Positions 17,244 through 27,294 of a DNA stretch of 63,871 bases are shown here, one piece after another. The stretch spans positions 1-63,871 of the forward strand of contig JAAVFL010000028.1 in NCBI GenBank assembly GCA_014800795.1. Reading direction: 5' to 3'. Both the position numbers and the translations under genes were made by a program. This DNA is from Bacteroidales bacterium (GTDB lineage: Bacteria > Bacteroidota > Bacteroidia > Bacteroidales > Muribaculaceae). Positions within the stretch are counted from its first letter, which is position 1, and every line of letters starts with the position of its first letter. The notes below the pieces were generated by a model. That model did not search any database, had not been told where the DNA came from, and worked only from the letters and a program-made list of their open reading frames with translations.

Positions 17244-19403
17244 ATGTTGGTGAAGAATATTGTTGTGATTTGCATAGCGCTGTTCACAGGTGCTGTGTCA
17301 ATAAGGGCTACGGAGACTGAGATGACTGTTTCGGAACTGGCACCGGGTGTGACGGTTCTGTCTGCAGGTACTCCCGATCGTTATACTCCATATTCGGTTT
17401 TCGGTGGAAATCCGGCTTTGGAGGCGATGAGGAAGCTTCCGGCGGGGGAGCCGTCTGTCGATCCGGCAATGATCAACCTTAAGGTTACCGACCGGGGCTG
17501 CACAGTGTCGGTACCGCTCGGTGACGGCGAGCAACTTTACGGATTCGGACTTCAGTTCGAGACATTCGGGCAGCGTGGGCTCCGCAAGCAGCCGCGTGTG
17601 AACGATAATCCGCTCAATGGACTGGGCTATACCCATGCCCCGCAGCCCTTTTATGTTTCTACGGCGGGGTATGGCATTCTGGTCAACACTAACCGGAATA
17701 CAACCTTCCTTTGCGGTACGAACGAGCAGAACGACAATTATCCATCCCGCACGGCTGTTAGAGAGGGTATTGCGACAGATACCGGCGAGCTATACCGTAG
17801 CCGTACAGCCGGCAACCGCGTGTATATAGATATACCCGGAGCAAAAGGGGTGGAGGTTATGGTGATCGACGGGCCGACGCTTAAAGATGTGGTGCGGCGT
17901 TACAATCTGCTCGGTGGAGGTGGATGTCTCCCTCCGATGTGGGGGCTCGGTTTCAAATACAGGGTTAAAGGCGATGCGGTTCAGGATTCGGTAATGCGTT
18001 TCGCCGGTTATTTCCGCGACAGGAGAATCCCCTGCGATGTCCTCGGACTTGAACCCGGATGGCAGACGGCGGCATATTCCTGTACATATGTCTGGGATGA
18101 GGGACGTTTTCCTGACCACTGTGCATTGCTTTCCGATCTCAAGGCTAAGGGCTACCATGCCAATCTCTGGGAGCACGCCTATGTCAATCGTCATTCCCCG
18201 ATTCATAAGGATATAGAGCCTTATTCGGGAAATTTTCTGGTTTGGGGCGGACTGGTACCCGATTTTCTTCTGCCTGAGGCGCGCAGTATTTTTGGAGGAT
18301 ATCACGCAAGTCTGATTTCCGATGGTGTGGCGGCTTTCAAACTCGACGAATGCGACAATTCGAACATCTCGCGTCCTGATGCCACATGGTGTTTCCCCGA
18401 TATGGCGGAGTTCCCATCAGGTGTGGACGGTGAGCAGATGCACCAGATGTTCGGTGGGCTGTATATGTCGGTGCTTGACGATGAGTTCCGCAAAACCGAC
18501 CGTCGCGCCTATCACGACTACCGCTCGTCGGGACTGTTCATGTCCTCGAGGCCGGCTGTGCTTTACAGCGATTCATACGACCACACCGAATATATCCGGG
18601 CTCTATGCAACTCGGCTTTCGGCGGTCTGCTTTGGTGTCCGGAGGTAAGGGATTCACGATCGGCCGACGATTTCTTTCATCGTCTTCAGACCGTTATGCT
18701 GTCTCCTGAGGCAATGGTTAATTCATGGTATCTGCAATATCCCCCCTGGCTTCAGTTCGACCGCGGACGCAACGAGAAAGCGGATTTCCTGCCCGAGGCG
18801 GAGGAATATGAGAATACAGCCCGTGAACTCATCAATATGAGGATGGCTCTCTTACCTTACCTATACAGCGCTTTCAATCGCTACCGCGTGGAAGGAACTC
18901 CTGTATTCCGCCCGCTCGTGATGGATTACCCCGGCGATGAGAACACACTGAGCATATCAGACCAGTATATGATAGGAGATGTTCTTATGGCTGCGCCTCT
19001 CGTTGGCGATGGAGATTCCCGCGAGGTCTATTTTCCCGAAGGGATATGGTATGACATAAATACAGACACCCGCTACGAGGGCGGAAACCTTTACAGGGTA
19101 TCCACCGACAGGTCACATCTGCCGCTCTATGTGAAGGCGGGAACGCTTCTGCCCCTTGCCGAGCCTGTACAGTTTGTCGGCGATGATACCGTTTTCCGGC
19201 TAAATTGCAAGGTGTATGGCGTTCCGGAGACATCCTGTACTCTTTTCGAGGATGATGGCGTATCGTATGCTTTCGAGCGCGGGGAGTACAACGATGTGAC
19301 CCTGACAGCTCGCAATGGTAAGGTGAAACTGTCGCGTGCCAAAGGACCTGAAGGGTTTTCCGGAAAAAGATATGAGGTGGTGTCAGCCGCATTCATTGAT
19401 TGA
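17244..19403 (+). CDS. GH31 glycoside hydrolase, alpha-xylosidase/alpha-glucosidase type
   Basis: About 719 residues from ATG 17244, with a signal peptide (MLVKNIVVICIALFTGAVSI). The N-terminal beta domain leads into LYGFGLQFE, then the barrel: GLEPGWQTA, HANLWEHAYVN, AAFKLDECDNSN with the likely nucleophile Asp near residue 367, and a substrate-side region YSDSYDHTEYIRALCNSAFGGLLWCPEVR. C-terminal beta domains end with LFEDDGVSYAFERGEYN. The KLDE form of the nucleophile region resembles the YicI-like alpha-xylosidase branch, but the substrate cannot be fixed from sequence. An upstream TTG at 17163 lies within repeat copy B and is rejected. Confidence 0.88.
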   Translation: MLVKNIVVICIALFTGAVSIRATETEMTVSELAPGVTVLSAGTPDRYTPYSVFGGNPALEAMRKLPAGEPSVDPAMINLKVTDRGCTVSVPLGDGEQLYGFGLQFETFGQRGLRKQPRVNDNPLNGLGYTHAPQPFYVSTAGYGILVNTNRNTTFLCGTNEQNDNYPSRTAVREGIATDTGELYRSRTAGNRVYIDIPGAKGVEVMVIDGPTLKDVVRRYNLLGGGGCLPPMWGLGFKYRVKGDAVQDSVMRFAGYFRDRRIPCDVLGLEPGWQTAAYSCTYVWDEGRFPDHCALLSDLKAKGYHANLWEHAYVNRHSPIHKDIEPYSGNFLVWGGLVPDFLLPEARSIFGGYHASLISDGVAAFKLDECDNSNISRPDATWCFPDMAEFPSGVDGEQMHQMFGGLYMSVLDDEFRKTDRRAYHDYRSSGLFMSSRPAVLYSDSYDHTEYIRALCNSAFGGLLWCPEVRDSRSADDFFHRLQTVMLSPEAMVNSWYLQYPPWLQFDRGRNEKADFLPEAEEYENTARELINMRMALLPYLYSAFNRYRVEGTPVFRPLVMDYPGDENTLSISDQYMIGDVLMAAPLVGDGDSREVYFPEGIWYDINTDTRYEGGNLYRVSTDRSHLPLYVKAGTLLPLAEPVQFVGDDTVFRLNCKVYGVPETSCTLFEDDGVSYAFERGEYNDVTLTARNGKVKLSRAKGPEGFSGKRYEVVSAAFID

Positions 19404-19421
19404 GCCGGTAAACGAGGCTAA

Positions 19422-20783
19422 TCAGTCAATGTTGACCATATGTAGGGTTTTCAGCCTCAGGCGCGCTTCAAGATAGCGCTGCAGTTCGGTCTGCTTTTCA
19501 GGGGAGATCGGTGTGGTATAGCGGATAAGGGCTATGTCGGCGGTGTCGAGCCCTCCGCCGGCAATCTCGCCGAATACTGCGCGTGTCACTGCAATTTCAG
19601 CCACCTGAGGAAAGACCACCTTAAGCTCGGGGGCAAGGTATGCCGGAATGGAATCGCTACGCCGCTGTTCGTTGATTATATCCCGCAACGAATCAATCAC
19701 ATGCTGTTTCTGAACGAGTGAGTTCTGTGCAAGTTCATAGATCTGTGTCATGGAGCGTCCCATAATATCCTCGCGGTCGCGGATTGTGCCAGCATCTCCC
19801 TGAATGATATCCAGCGTTACGTTGTCAAGTCCATAGTAGTGCATGCGGTTGCTCAGTGCAAGTTCGAGGGAGTCCTGAGGGAGAACCTTACCTATGAGGG
19901 TGATGGTGAGTATGCGGTGCCCGTCAGATTGTGAGGTTGTGTGGCTGAGCACTTGTGTGCCGACGAAATGACATTCACCACTGATGAAGCGGTCGGCGTT
20001 CATCTCGAAGCGCGACTGGGCAAGCATTGTATATGTCAGATAGATGCTGGGTATGAGGGTGAGGATGGAGAGGGTGTAGACGAGGCGTCGCATGCGTCGG
20101 GCACGTTGCGGCACAGCTGACTTTATACGGCTGAATTTCATCAGTTTTACCCCGATGAATGTGGCGAGACAGATGTAGATCGAGTTGATCAGAAAGAGAT
20201 ACAGAGCCCCGAAGAAGTAGTGCATCTGCCATGTAGCAAGTCCATAGCCTACGGTACATAGGGGCGGCATGAGTGCAGTGGCGATGGCGACGCCGGGGAT
20301 TACGTTTCCTTTGTTCTTGCTTGCGATTGCGAATATGCCTGCGCTTCCGCCGAAAAATCCGATCAGAACGTCATAGATCGTTGGCGATGTTCGTGCCAGC
20401 AGCTCGCTGTGACCGGAGCTGACAGGTGATATGAGAAAATAGAGCGTAGAGGCAAGTATTGAGAATATGGCGGCTATGAAAAGGTTGCGTGCCGAGCGTT
20501 TCAGTAGTCCGAAATCCTCGATGCCGATTCCAAGTCCAAGTCCGATGATAGGTCCCATAAGGGGAGATATGAGCATGGCGCCTATAATGACAGCCGTAGA
20601 GTTGGTGTTCAACCCCAGTGAGGCGATGAGTATGGCGAATACAAGGATGAGCAGATTGGTGCCTTTGAAACTGACGCCGTCGCGTATCGACTGTTCCGCT
20701 TCTGCCTCAGGAACCAGAAATCCGTCAAGTGAGAAAATACTGCTGAGGGAGGTTTTCAGATCCGTGAAAAATTTGTTGCTCAT
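19422..20783 (-). CDS. DUF389 (TIGR00341) membrane protein
   Basis: 453 residues. The first 240 carry about six membrane helices with the hallmark NTNSTAVIIGAMLISPLMGPI and GLGLGIG, and PPLCTVGYGLA. The C-terminal 200 residues are soluble and contain ILTITLIGKVLPQDSLE and a helical segment. Role unknown; a transport or signalling function has been suggested for the family. Its ATG overlaps the miaA stop by 4 nt (ATGA), so translation is probably coupled. Confidence 0.88.
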   Translation of the reverse strand: MSNKFFTDLKTSLSSIFSLDGFLVPEAEAEQSIRDGVSFKGTNLLILVFAILIASLGLNTNSTAVIIGAMLISPLMGPIIGLGLGIGIEDFGLLKRSARNLFIAAIFSILASTLYFLISPVSSGHSELLARTSPTIYDVLIGFFGGSAGIFAIASKNKGNVIPGVAIATALMPPLCTVGYGLATWQMHYFFGALYLFLINSIYICLATFIGVKLMKFSRIKSAVPQRARRMRRLVYTLSILTLIPSIYLTYTMLAQSRFEMNADRFISGECHFVGTQVLSHTTSQSDGHRILTITLIGKVLPQDSLELALSNRMHYYGLDNVTLDIIQGDAGTIRDREDIMGRSMTQIYELAQNSLVQKQHVIDSLRDIINEQRRSDSIPAYLAPELKVVFPQVAEIAVTRAVFGEIAGGGLDTADIALIRYTTPISPEKQTELQRYLEARLRLKTLHMVNID

Positions 20784-21751
20784 ATAGTTTGGGATGGTTG
20801 GATCGGTTGAGTTACGAGAGCTATGATCTGGTCGGCGAGAGTAGGTGTGGCGAGAGTGCCGTCAAGCCATATGATCGACGGGTCGCGCCGTAGCCATGTC
20901 ATTTGCTTTTTAGCGTAGACGCGGGTGTTTTTTGCCATTCGGGCTGTAGCAGTCGGTAGATCCCATACGCCGTCAAGATAGGTGAACATCTCTTTGTAGC
21001 CTACGGTATTGAGGGCATTGCTGTCGCGGTAGGCAAGCATCGACGATGCCTCCTCTATCAGTCCATTTTTCACCATCGTGTCCGCACGGCGGTTTATCCG
21101 CTCGAAAAGCATCTCGCGTGGCATGTCTATAGCGAATTTCATCACCCTGAACGGGCGTTTCTTTGCCTCTCCGGTGCGGAGCGAGGAGTATGGTTTCCCA
21201 CTCTCCATGCAGATCTCAAGTGCATGCACGAGGCGCTTATGGTTTGCCATGTCTGCCGTGCGCAGGTATTCCGGATCAAGCACCTCGAGCCGGCGGCATA
21301 CCCCCTCGGTTCCCTCATGTTCCAGAATGGCGTAAGCCTCTTTTCTCACACTTTCGGAAATGGTTGGCAGAGCGTCGATACCTCGGGTGACAGCATCGAC
21401 ATAAAGCATCGATCCGCCGCACATCACCGCGTAGTCGCTCTTTACAAATAGCCTCGGCAACAGCTCCATTACCTCCTCCTCGAAGCAAGCCGCGCTGTAA
21501 TAATCACCTACAGCGAGATTGCCGATGAAATGATGAGGAACCGTGGCAAGCTCGGCAGGAGTGGGGGCAGCTGTGCCGATGGGGAGGCCGCGGAACATCT
21601 GGCGTGAATCCGCCGATATGATCTCGCTATTCAGACGCAGGGCGGTCTCTATGGCGAGTGCGGTCTTGCCGGAAGCCGTTGGTCCGGTGATAACCACGAG
21701 AGTTTTCACCGGACCGTCAGCGTTGTTTTCTGTCAGAAGTGTCGGTTTCAA
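20780..21751 (-). CDS. miaA: tRNA dimethylallyltransferase
   Basis: Adds the dimethylallyl group to A37 of tRNAs that read UNN codons. The P-loop [45 protein letters not shown] and [11 protein letters not shown] blocks are intact. The TTG start used here overlaps the pepT stop as TTGA. A GTG at 21709 (reading [11 protein letters not shown]) fits the usual MiaA start better, and either is possible. It is the middle gene of pepT-miaA-DUF389. Confidence 0.95.
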   Translation of the reverse strand: MKPTLLTENNADGPVKTLVVITGPTASGKTALAIETALRLNSEIISADSRQMFRGLPIGTAAPTPAELATVPHHFIGNLAVGDYYSAACFEEEVMELLPRLFVKSDYAVMCGGSMLYVDAVTRGIDALPTISESVRKEAYAILEHEGTEGVCRRLEVLDPEYLRTADMANHKRLVHALEICMESGKPYSSLRTGEAKKRPFRVMKFAIDMPREMLFERINRRADTMVKNGLIEEASSMLAYRDSNALNTVGYKEMFTYLDGVWDLPTATARMAKNTRVYAKKQMTWLRRDPSIIWLDGTLATPTLADQIIALVTQPIQPSQTI

Positions 21752-22971
21752 GCCTGTGCAACGAGTTTTGCGATCTCTACAATCACTTTCTCGGCCTTCT
21801 CCATCGAAGGGATTGGCACGAACTCATAGCGTCCGTGGAAGTTGAGTCCTCCCGCGAAGATATTGGGGCAGGGGAGCCCCTTGAACGAGAGCTGAGCACC
21901 GTCTGTCCCACCGCGGATGGGTACCACTACAGGGGTTACGTCTGCGCGACGCATCGCTTCTTCGGCGATATCGATAATATGCTTAACAGGCTCTATCTTC
22001 TCGCGCATGTTGTAGTACTGATCCTTCAGCTCTATGGAGCAGCAGCCGGGGAACTCATTGTTGGTCTTGCGCACAAGGTGTTCAAGTTCCTTTTTGCGGC
22101 GTTCGAAGCGATCGCGGTCGTGGTCGCGGATTATGTAGGTGAGGGTAGTGCTTTCCACTGAGCCTTCGATGTGAACCAGATGATAGAATCCTTCGTAACC
22201 CTCGGTGTGTTCGGGAGTTTCCCAGCGGGGAAGCATCAGTATGAACTGGTTGGCCATACGGATGGAGTTGAGAAGCTTATGCTTTGCATATCCGGGATGT
22301 ACATTGCGGCCGGTAAAGGTGACACGGGCTTGAGCGGCGTTGAAGTTCTCATACTCCAGTTCGCCGATTTCACCGCCATCCATTGTGTAAGCCCAGTCGG
22401 CGCCGAACTCATCCACATTGAATTTATGCGCCCCCAGACCGATCTCTTCATCAGGGTTGAAAGCGATGCGGATCTTGCCATGTTCTATTTCAGGATGTGC
22501 CTTGAGATATGCGACAGCGCTTACAATCTCCGCGATGCCGGCCTTGTCGTCGGCGCCCAGAAGGGTGGTGCCGTCGGTGACTATGAGATCCTGACCTGTG
22601 TAGTGCAGCAGTTCGGGGAATTCGTTCGGGCTGAGAACGATGTTTTTCTGTTCGTTGAGTGTGATGTCGCCCCCGTCGTAATTCTCAACGATGCGCGGAC
22701 GCACATTCTTACCCGACATGTCGGGTGATGTGTCGAGGTGGGCGATGAATCCGACAACCGGAACCTCGCGCGAGGTGTTAGCCGGCAGTGATGCCATCAG
22801 GTAACCGTTCTCATCGAGGGTGATCTCTTCCAGACCCATCTGCTCGAGTTCTTTTTTCAGAAATTTAGCAAATTCATACTGTCCCGGAGTCGATGGGGTG
22901 AGATTTGTGGTCTCGTCGCTCTGGGTGTCGAACTTCACATATTTCAGAAATCGTTCTATAAGTTCACTCAT
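21748..22971 (-). CDS. pepT: peptidase T (tripeptide aminopeptidase)
   Basis: M20 zinc peptidase of 407 residues that removes N-terminal residues from tripeptides in the cytoplasm. Metal ligands are seen in [21 protein letters not shown] and [13 protein letters not shown], and in the last third [21 protein letters not shown]. The start is the ATG at 22971 ([18 protein letters not shown]). The longer upstream frame crosses the promoter region and is rejected. Confidence 0.95.
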   Translation of the reverse strand: MSELIERFLKYVKFDTQSDETTNLTPSTPGQYEFAKFLKKELEQMGLEEITLDENGYLMASLPANTSREVPVVGFIAHLDTSPDMSGKNVRPRIVENYDGGDITLNEQKNIVLSPNEFPELLHYTGQDLIVTDGTTLLGADDKAGIAEIVSAVAYLKAHPEIEHGKIRIAFNPDEEIGLGAHKFNVDEFGADWAYTMDGGEIGELEYENFNAAQARVTFTGRNVHPGYAKHKLLNSIRMANQFILMLPRWETPEHTEGYEGFYHLVHIEGSVESTTLTYIIRDHDRDRFERRKKELEHLVRKTNNEFPGCCSIELKDQYYNMREKIEPVKHIIDIAEEAMRRADVTPVVVPIRGGTDGAQLSFKGLPCPNIFAGGLNFHGRYEFVPIPSMEKAEKVIVEIAKLVAQA

Positions 22972-23047
22972 GTCGTTATATGTATTTGTTTTGTATGCGG
23001 TTATGCGCCGCAACGGACCGTTGTGCCCGTCAGTTTTTTCACGGCAT

Positions 23048-23055
23048 ACAAAAAT
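23048..23055 (-). promoter_or_regulatory. pepT promoter -7 box
   Basis: Minus-strand TATTTTTG matches TAnnTTTG and gives a leader of about 70 nt before pepT. A plus-strand TATTTTTG at 23207-23214 may serve the divergent lipoprotein gene. The rest of the 22972-23351 gap shows no gene. Confidence 0.5.
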
Positions 23056-23351
23056 ACTTCTTTTTATCGGTTCCCGCCACAATTTCCCCCGCTTTTTTAC
23101 AATGTTACCATAATTAGCTTCACCAGTCCATTGAGATTTATGTGTACTGACAATATGGATATGAAATTTTATAGAAGTGGAGGTATCATATTCCATGTGT
23201 TTTGACTATTTTTGTATTTGGATAGGGATTGTATAGTCCGGGAAAATCCCAAATGATATAAGAAAAAAGTGAAATTATTCTTATGTAAAGTCTGGGGTCT
23301 GTCTCTTATATATCAACATTAAATATTAATAAGGTCATCTATAAAATTAAT

Positions 23352-23816
23352 ATGTATAACTCGATGAAAAATATTTTTGCAGTTGTAATATTAATGTCGC
23401 TGATAGCGTGCACGACTTCGAAATCGACAATTTCCAATAATGTCAATCTGTCGAATTACGAGTATGCGTCGGTAATCAACAACGATACGTATCATATTCC
23501 GGCTGAGTTGATGGAATATGAAATTCAGTTGTTTGATGCTGTGGGGAACTCTAATCTACAGCTTGTTAACGATGCGAGAATTTACGAATTATCCCGCTCG
23601 GATCAAGAAAAACTACTACTGGTAAAATATGGTGTGAATGTTCAGTCAGAAGAAACCATTGTGACTGTAAATTTTATTGATTATTTTACCGGTCGCCCTG
23701 TAGCTTCTTGTAGGGGAGCCTATTCCTCGCTTGGAGTTGGCGGGGCCGCACATGACGTAAAGGAAGCAATAAAACGGGTTGCGAAACAAATATCCGATAC
23801 TTTTCAAAAGCAGTAG
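23352..23816 (+). CDS. predicted lipoprotein, unknown function
   Basis: 154 residues; MKNIFAVVILMSLIAC ends in a lipobox with Cys20, followed by TTSKS. The start may be the ATG at 23352 or the one four codons later. The rest is a mixed alpha/beta protein with LVKYGVNVQSEETIVTVNFIDYFTGRPVASCRG and a C-terminal amphipathic helix. Its strand pattern recalls small DUF4136-like lipoproteins, but no family was recognised with confidence. Confidence 0.68.
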   Translation: MYNSMKNIFAVVILMSLIACTTSKSTISNNVNLSNYEYASVINNDTYHIPAELMEYEIQLFDAVGNSNLQLVNDARIYELSRSDQEKLLLVKYGVNVQSEETIVTVNFIDYFTGRPVASCRGAYSSLGVGGAAHDVKEAIKRVAKQISDTFQKQ

Positions 23817-23982
23817 ATGTTTTTCCCAATGTTACGTTGTTATGCCACTTGTGATTTGATGTTCCCCATTCTCGCATACTTAAGTTCAAACGTGTGCCGA
23901 GTAAAATGTAGTGGCGACAGGCGTTGATGGGTGAAGGCGGGGGCAATAATCGGAAGAGGGGAGCGTTAATAGTTATGGGTAT

Positions 23983-26900
23983 ATGGTGAGGGACAATTGC
24001 AATGATGTCAAGAATTTGAAAACGATAAGGGGCATATTTGTATTTGTGGCGGTGTCGGTCCTGCTGGGGCTGACGCTCGGGTCGTGTTCGCCTAAGAAGA
24101 ACACTGCCGCTACCCGCAAGTATCAGGAGTTCATCACCCGATACAATATCCATTTCAATGGCGACCAGCACTATACCGAAACGCTGAAGGAAATGGAAAC
24201 CAATTATGAGGACGACTATTCGCGGATGGTTTTCATTCATCCTGCCGAGGCGAAAGCCGACGAAAAGGCACCTCAGCCGACAGGCAATTTCGACCGCTCC
24301 ATAGAGAAGGCGCAGAAAGCCATCCAGCTCCGTTCAATTAAGAAAAAACCGAAGAAACAGGCCGGTAAAAGTTCAGATCCCGCCTATAAGGAGTGGATGA
24401 AGCGGGAGGAATACAACCCCTTTCTGCACAATTCGTGGATGATGATGGGGCGTAGCCAGTATATGAACGGCGATTTCCTCGGATCTGCTGCTACCTTCTT
24501 CTATATTTCCAAACATTTCTCATGGCTCCCGGCTACCGTCACTGAGGCCAAGCTATGGGAGGCGCGTTGCTATTGCGCTATGGACTGGCTTTTCGAGGCG
24601 GAGACTATCCTGACACGTATCAAGACTGACGAATTGACATCGAAAACGTTGCGTCAGCTCTACTATACCACATATGCCGATTTCCATGTGCGCTCGAAAG
24701 ATTATGCCAAAGCCGTAGCTCCCCTTGAAGAAGCTATCAAACTGACCGGCGGCGCGCAGAAAACCCGTCTTTATTTTCTTTTAGGTCAGGTTTACAGTCA
24801 CCTCGGAAACCGCGATGCGGCATACAAGGCATATAAGAAGGCCGGTTCGAGTTCTTCGGCTTCATACCGTACGAAATTCAACGCCCGCATCAAGCAGAGC
24901 GAAGTATTCACCGGTGCCGATATCAAGCCGGAGGTGAACGCTCTGAAACGCATGGTGCGCTACGACCGGAACAAAGAGTATCTCGATCAGATTTATTATG
25001 CCATAGGCAACCTTTACCTTTCGCGTGGCGACACAACTAACGCTATTGAAAATTACGAGATAGCAGTGGAGAAATCGACCCGCAGCGGAATTGACAAGGC
25101 CATAGCGAACCTTACTCTCGGAGGGCTGTATTACGACTTGCGGAAATACAACAAGGCTCAGCCCTGCTACGCCGAGGCTGTACCGATGTTGCCTGAGTCA
25201 TATCCCGACTACCGCGCTCTGAAAAAGCGTTCCGACCTTCTTGATGAACTCGCCGTTTATTCGCAGAATGTTGAGCTCCAGGATTCGCTGTTACGTCTGG
25301 CGGCTATGACGCCCGACGAACAGCTTGCTGTGATCAACCGCATTATCGACGAACTTAAAAAGAAAGAAAAAGAGGAGGCCGAAGCTGCCGCCCGCGAGGA
25401 GTTCCTCGCCAACCGCGATAACGGGCAGAACATGTCCGGAGCCTCAAACGCACCACAGACTTTCGCCATGAGCAATGGCGACGATTCGTGGTATTTCTAC
25501 AACACCGCTACTAAAAACGCCGGACGAACCGAATTCCAGCGGCGGTGGGGTAACCGAAAACTCGAAGACGATTGGCGCCGGCGCAACAAATCGTCGTTCA
25601 ATTTCAACGATTTCGACTCTGACGGGGACGCTGACTCGGCGGACAATGGCGATGATGAAAGCTCCGGTACCTCCGATGCCGCACCGGCAGAAAATGCCGC
25701 TCAGCTTGAGAAGGAAAACGACCCCCACAATCCCGAGTATTATCTCAAGCAGATTCCGTCTACCGACGAGGAAAAGCAGACAGCCAACGATATCATTCAG
25801 GAGGGGCTGTTCAATATGGGTGTCATTCTCAAAGACAAGCTCGAGGATTTTCAGGCGGCTGAAACCGAGTTCGAGTCGCTCCTGTCGCGTTATCCCGACA
25901 ATATCTACCGTCTCGATACGTACTATAATCTCTATCTGATGTTTATGCGTGCCGGTGACATTGCAAAGGCCGAACGCTACCGTCAGCTGATGCTCAGCGA
26001 GTTCCCCGAGTCAAACTATGGTATGGCTATGCGCGACCCAGACTATGTGGGAACGCTCCGCCGCATGCTTGAGCAGGAAAATGTACTTTACAACGAGGCG
26101 CTGGAATCCTATTTCAACAACGATAATTCCAACGTTCACTCCATCTATGAGCTTGTGCGTAAAGATTTCCCTCTTACGCGACTGATGCCGAAATTCATGT
26201 TCCTTGAAGCATTGGCATATGTGACCGAAAAGAATACCGGCAAATTCAAGTCTACCCTTATGGAGCTTCTTGCCGGATATCCCGATACGGACATTACTCC
26301 ATACGCATCCTCATATCTGAAAGGTCTGGCGCAGGGGCGTGAGCTATCATCGAACTCCGGAAACATGCGCGGCATGCTTTGGGATATACGCCTAAGCAAC
26401 GACTCCACCGATGTGGCGCAGGAGGGCGAACTGACATTCGAACTGAATCCTGATAGCGAACAGTATCTGATATTGCTCTTCCCGACGGACCGTATCCCCC
26501 AGAACGCCCTCCTTTACGAAGTGGCGCGCCATAACTTCGCCTCATTCGTAGTGAAGGATTTCGATCTCGAAACCATGAATTTCGGACCGCTCGGACTGCT
26601 TATCATCAAAGGATTCTCGAATATAAACGAGATAAAACATTACCGTCAGGTGATGGCGCAGTCCGATAATCTGAGTCTGTCTCCTGAAATACGCCCGGTC
26701 GTCATATCGGCTAAGAACTTTGATACACTTCTGAAGAGCGGACGTTCGTTCGACGACTACTTCCGCTACATGCAGGACAAGACATACCGCAATACCGAAG
26801 AGGCTGTTCTGCCTCCGGAAATATTCGGTGAGTCGGAAGGAATGCCCGACGATGTAACCTCCGACGAATCGGAAACATCGGACGCGGACACGACGCCAGC

Positions 26901-27267
26901 CACTGAAGATACTGAAACCACTGTTCCGGAACAGCCGCAGGGACGCCAGGAGGAGCATGCAGCAGCTGTGCCCGATAACGCTCCGGTTGTGCCCGAACTC
27001 CCGGAAGCTCCCGTAGATGCACCCGCAGAGACACCAGAGGATACGCCTCCGGCCGAACCTCAGGCTCCCACCGTACCATCCACCGAGCCTCAGCCCGACA
27101 AACCCACGCAGCCTGCTCCCCAGGAGCCTGCAAAGGAACCAGAGCAGAAACCAACGCCTAAGGCTCCGGTTAAACCTGTACCGAAACCACACCCAAAACC
27201 GAAAACGGCTCCGCAACTACCCGAATATCCAGATGGATCGGAGGGTGACGACCCGCTGCTCGACTGA
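23983..27267 (+). CDS. porW: TPR lipoprotein, PorW/SprE family
   Basis: 1094 residues. The signal ends LTLGSC and is followed by SPKKNTAATRKYQEFITRYNIHFNG, the typical PorW/SprE opening. Tetratricopeptide repeats occupy about 130-470 and 620-800. An acidic, Asp/Ser-rich linker lies near 540-600, and the last 150 residues are Pro/Glu/Lys-rich. PorW/SprE are outer-membrane lipoproteins needed for type IX secretion or gliding in other Bacteroidetes. The gene stands 27 nt before porX, which supports the assignment. Whether it drives a full T9SS here is inference. Confidence 0.85.
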   Translation: MVRDNCNDVKNLKTIRGIFVFVAVSVLLGLTLGSCSPKKNTAATRKYQEFITRYNIHFNGDQHYTETLKEMETNYEDDYSRMVFIHPAEAKADEKAPQPTGNFDRSIEKAQKAIQLRSIKKKPKKQAGKSSDPAYKEWMKREEYNPFLHNSWMMMGRSQYMNGDFLGSAATFFYISKHFSWLPATVTEAKLWEARCYCAMDWLFEAETILTRIKTDELTSKTLRQLYYTTYADFHVRSKDYAKAVAPLEEAIKLTGGAQKTRLYFLLGQVYSHLGNRDAAYKAYKKAGSSSSASYRTKFNARIKQSEVFTGADIKPEVNALKRMVRYDRNKEYLDQIYYAIGNLYLSRGDTTNAIENYEIAVEKSTRSGIDKAIANLTLGGLYYDLRKYNKAQPCYAEAVPMLPESYPDYRALKKRSDLLDELAVYSQNVELQDSLLRLAAMTPDEQLAVINRIIDELKKKEKEEAEAAAREEFLANRDNGQNMSGASNAPQTFAMSNGDDSWYFYNTATKNAGRTEFQRRWGNRKLEDDWRRRNKSSFNFNDFDSDGDADSADNGDDESSGTSDAAPAENAAQLEKENDPHNPEYYLKQIPSTDEEKQTANDIIQEGLFNMGVILKDKLEDFQAAETEFESLLSRYPDNIYRLDTYYNLYLMFMRAGDIAKAERYRQLMLSEFPESNYGMAMRDPDYVGTLRRMLEQENVLYNEALESYFNNDNSNVHSIYELVRKDFPLTRLMPKFMFLEALAYVTEKNTGKFKSTLMELLAGYPDTDITPYASSYLKGLAQGRELSSNSGNMRGMLWDIRLSNDSTDVAQEGELTFELNPDSEQYLILLFPTDRIPQNALLYEVARHNFASFVVKDFDLETMNFGPLGLLIIKGFSNINEIKHYRQVMAQSDNLSLSPEIRPVVISAKNFDTLLKSGRSFDDYFRYMQDKTYRNTEEAVLPPEIFGESEGMPDDVTSDESETSDADTTPATEDTETTVPEQPQGRQEEHAAAVPDNAPVVPELPEAPVDAPAETPEDTPPAEPQAPTVPSTEPQPDKPTQPAPQEPAKEPEQKPTPKAPVKPVPKPHPKPKTAPQLPEYPDGSEGDDPLLD

Positions 27268-27294
27268 ACTTAACGAACCGACAAAATTATTCCG

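Noticed and set aside
14145-19403. A SusC/SusD polysaccharide utilisation locus
   Set aside because: Several glycosidase genes are near, but no TonB-dependent SusC-like or SusD-like gene occurs in the window, so a classical PUL cannot be claimed.
23023-23205. 60-residue plus-strand frame between pepT and the lipoprotein gene
   Set aside because: Lies over the pepT promoter and is Phe/Ser-rich by composition only.
25444-27216. Arg- and Phe-rich minus-strand frames inside porW
   Set aside because: They are the antisense of the low-complexity acidic and Pro-rich linkers of PorW and have biased composition with no domains.
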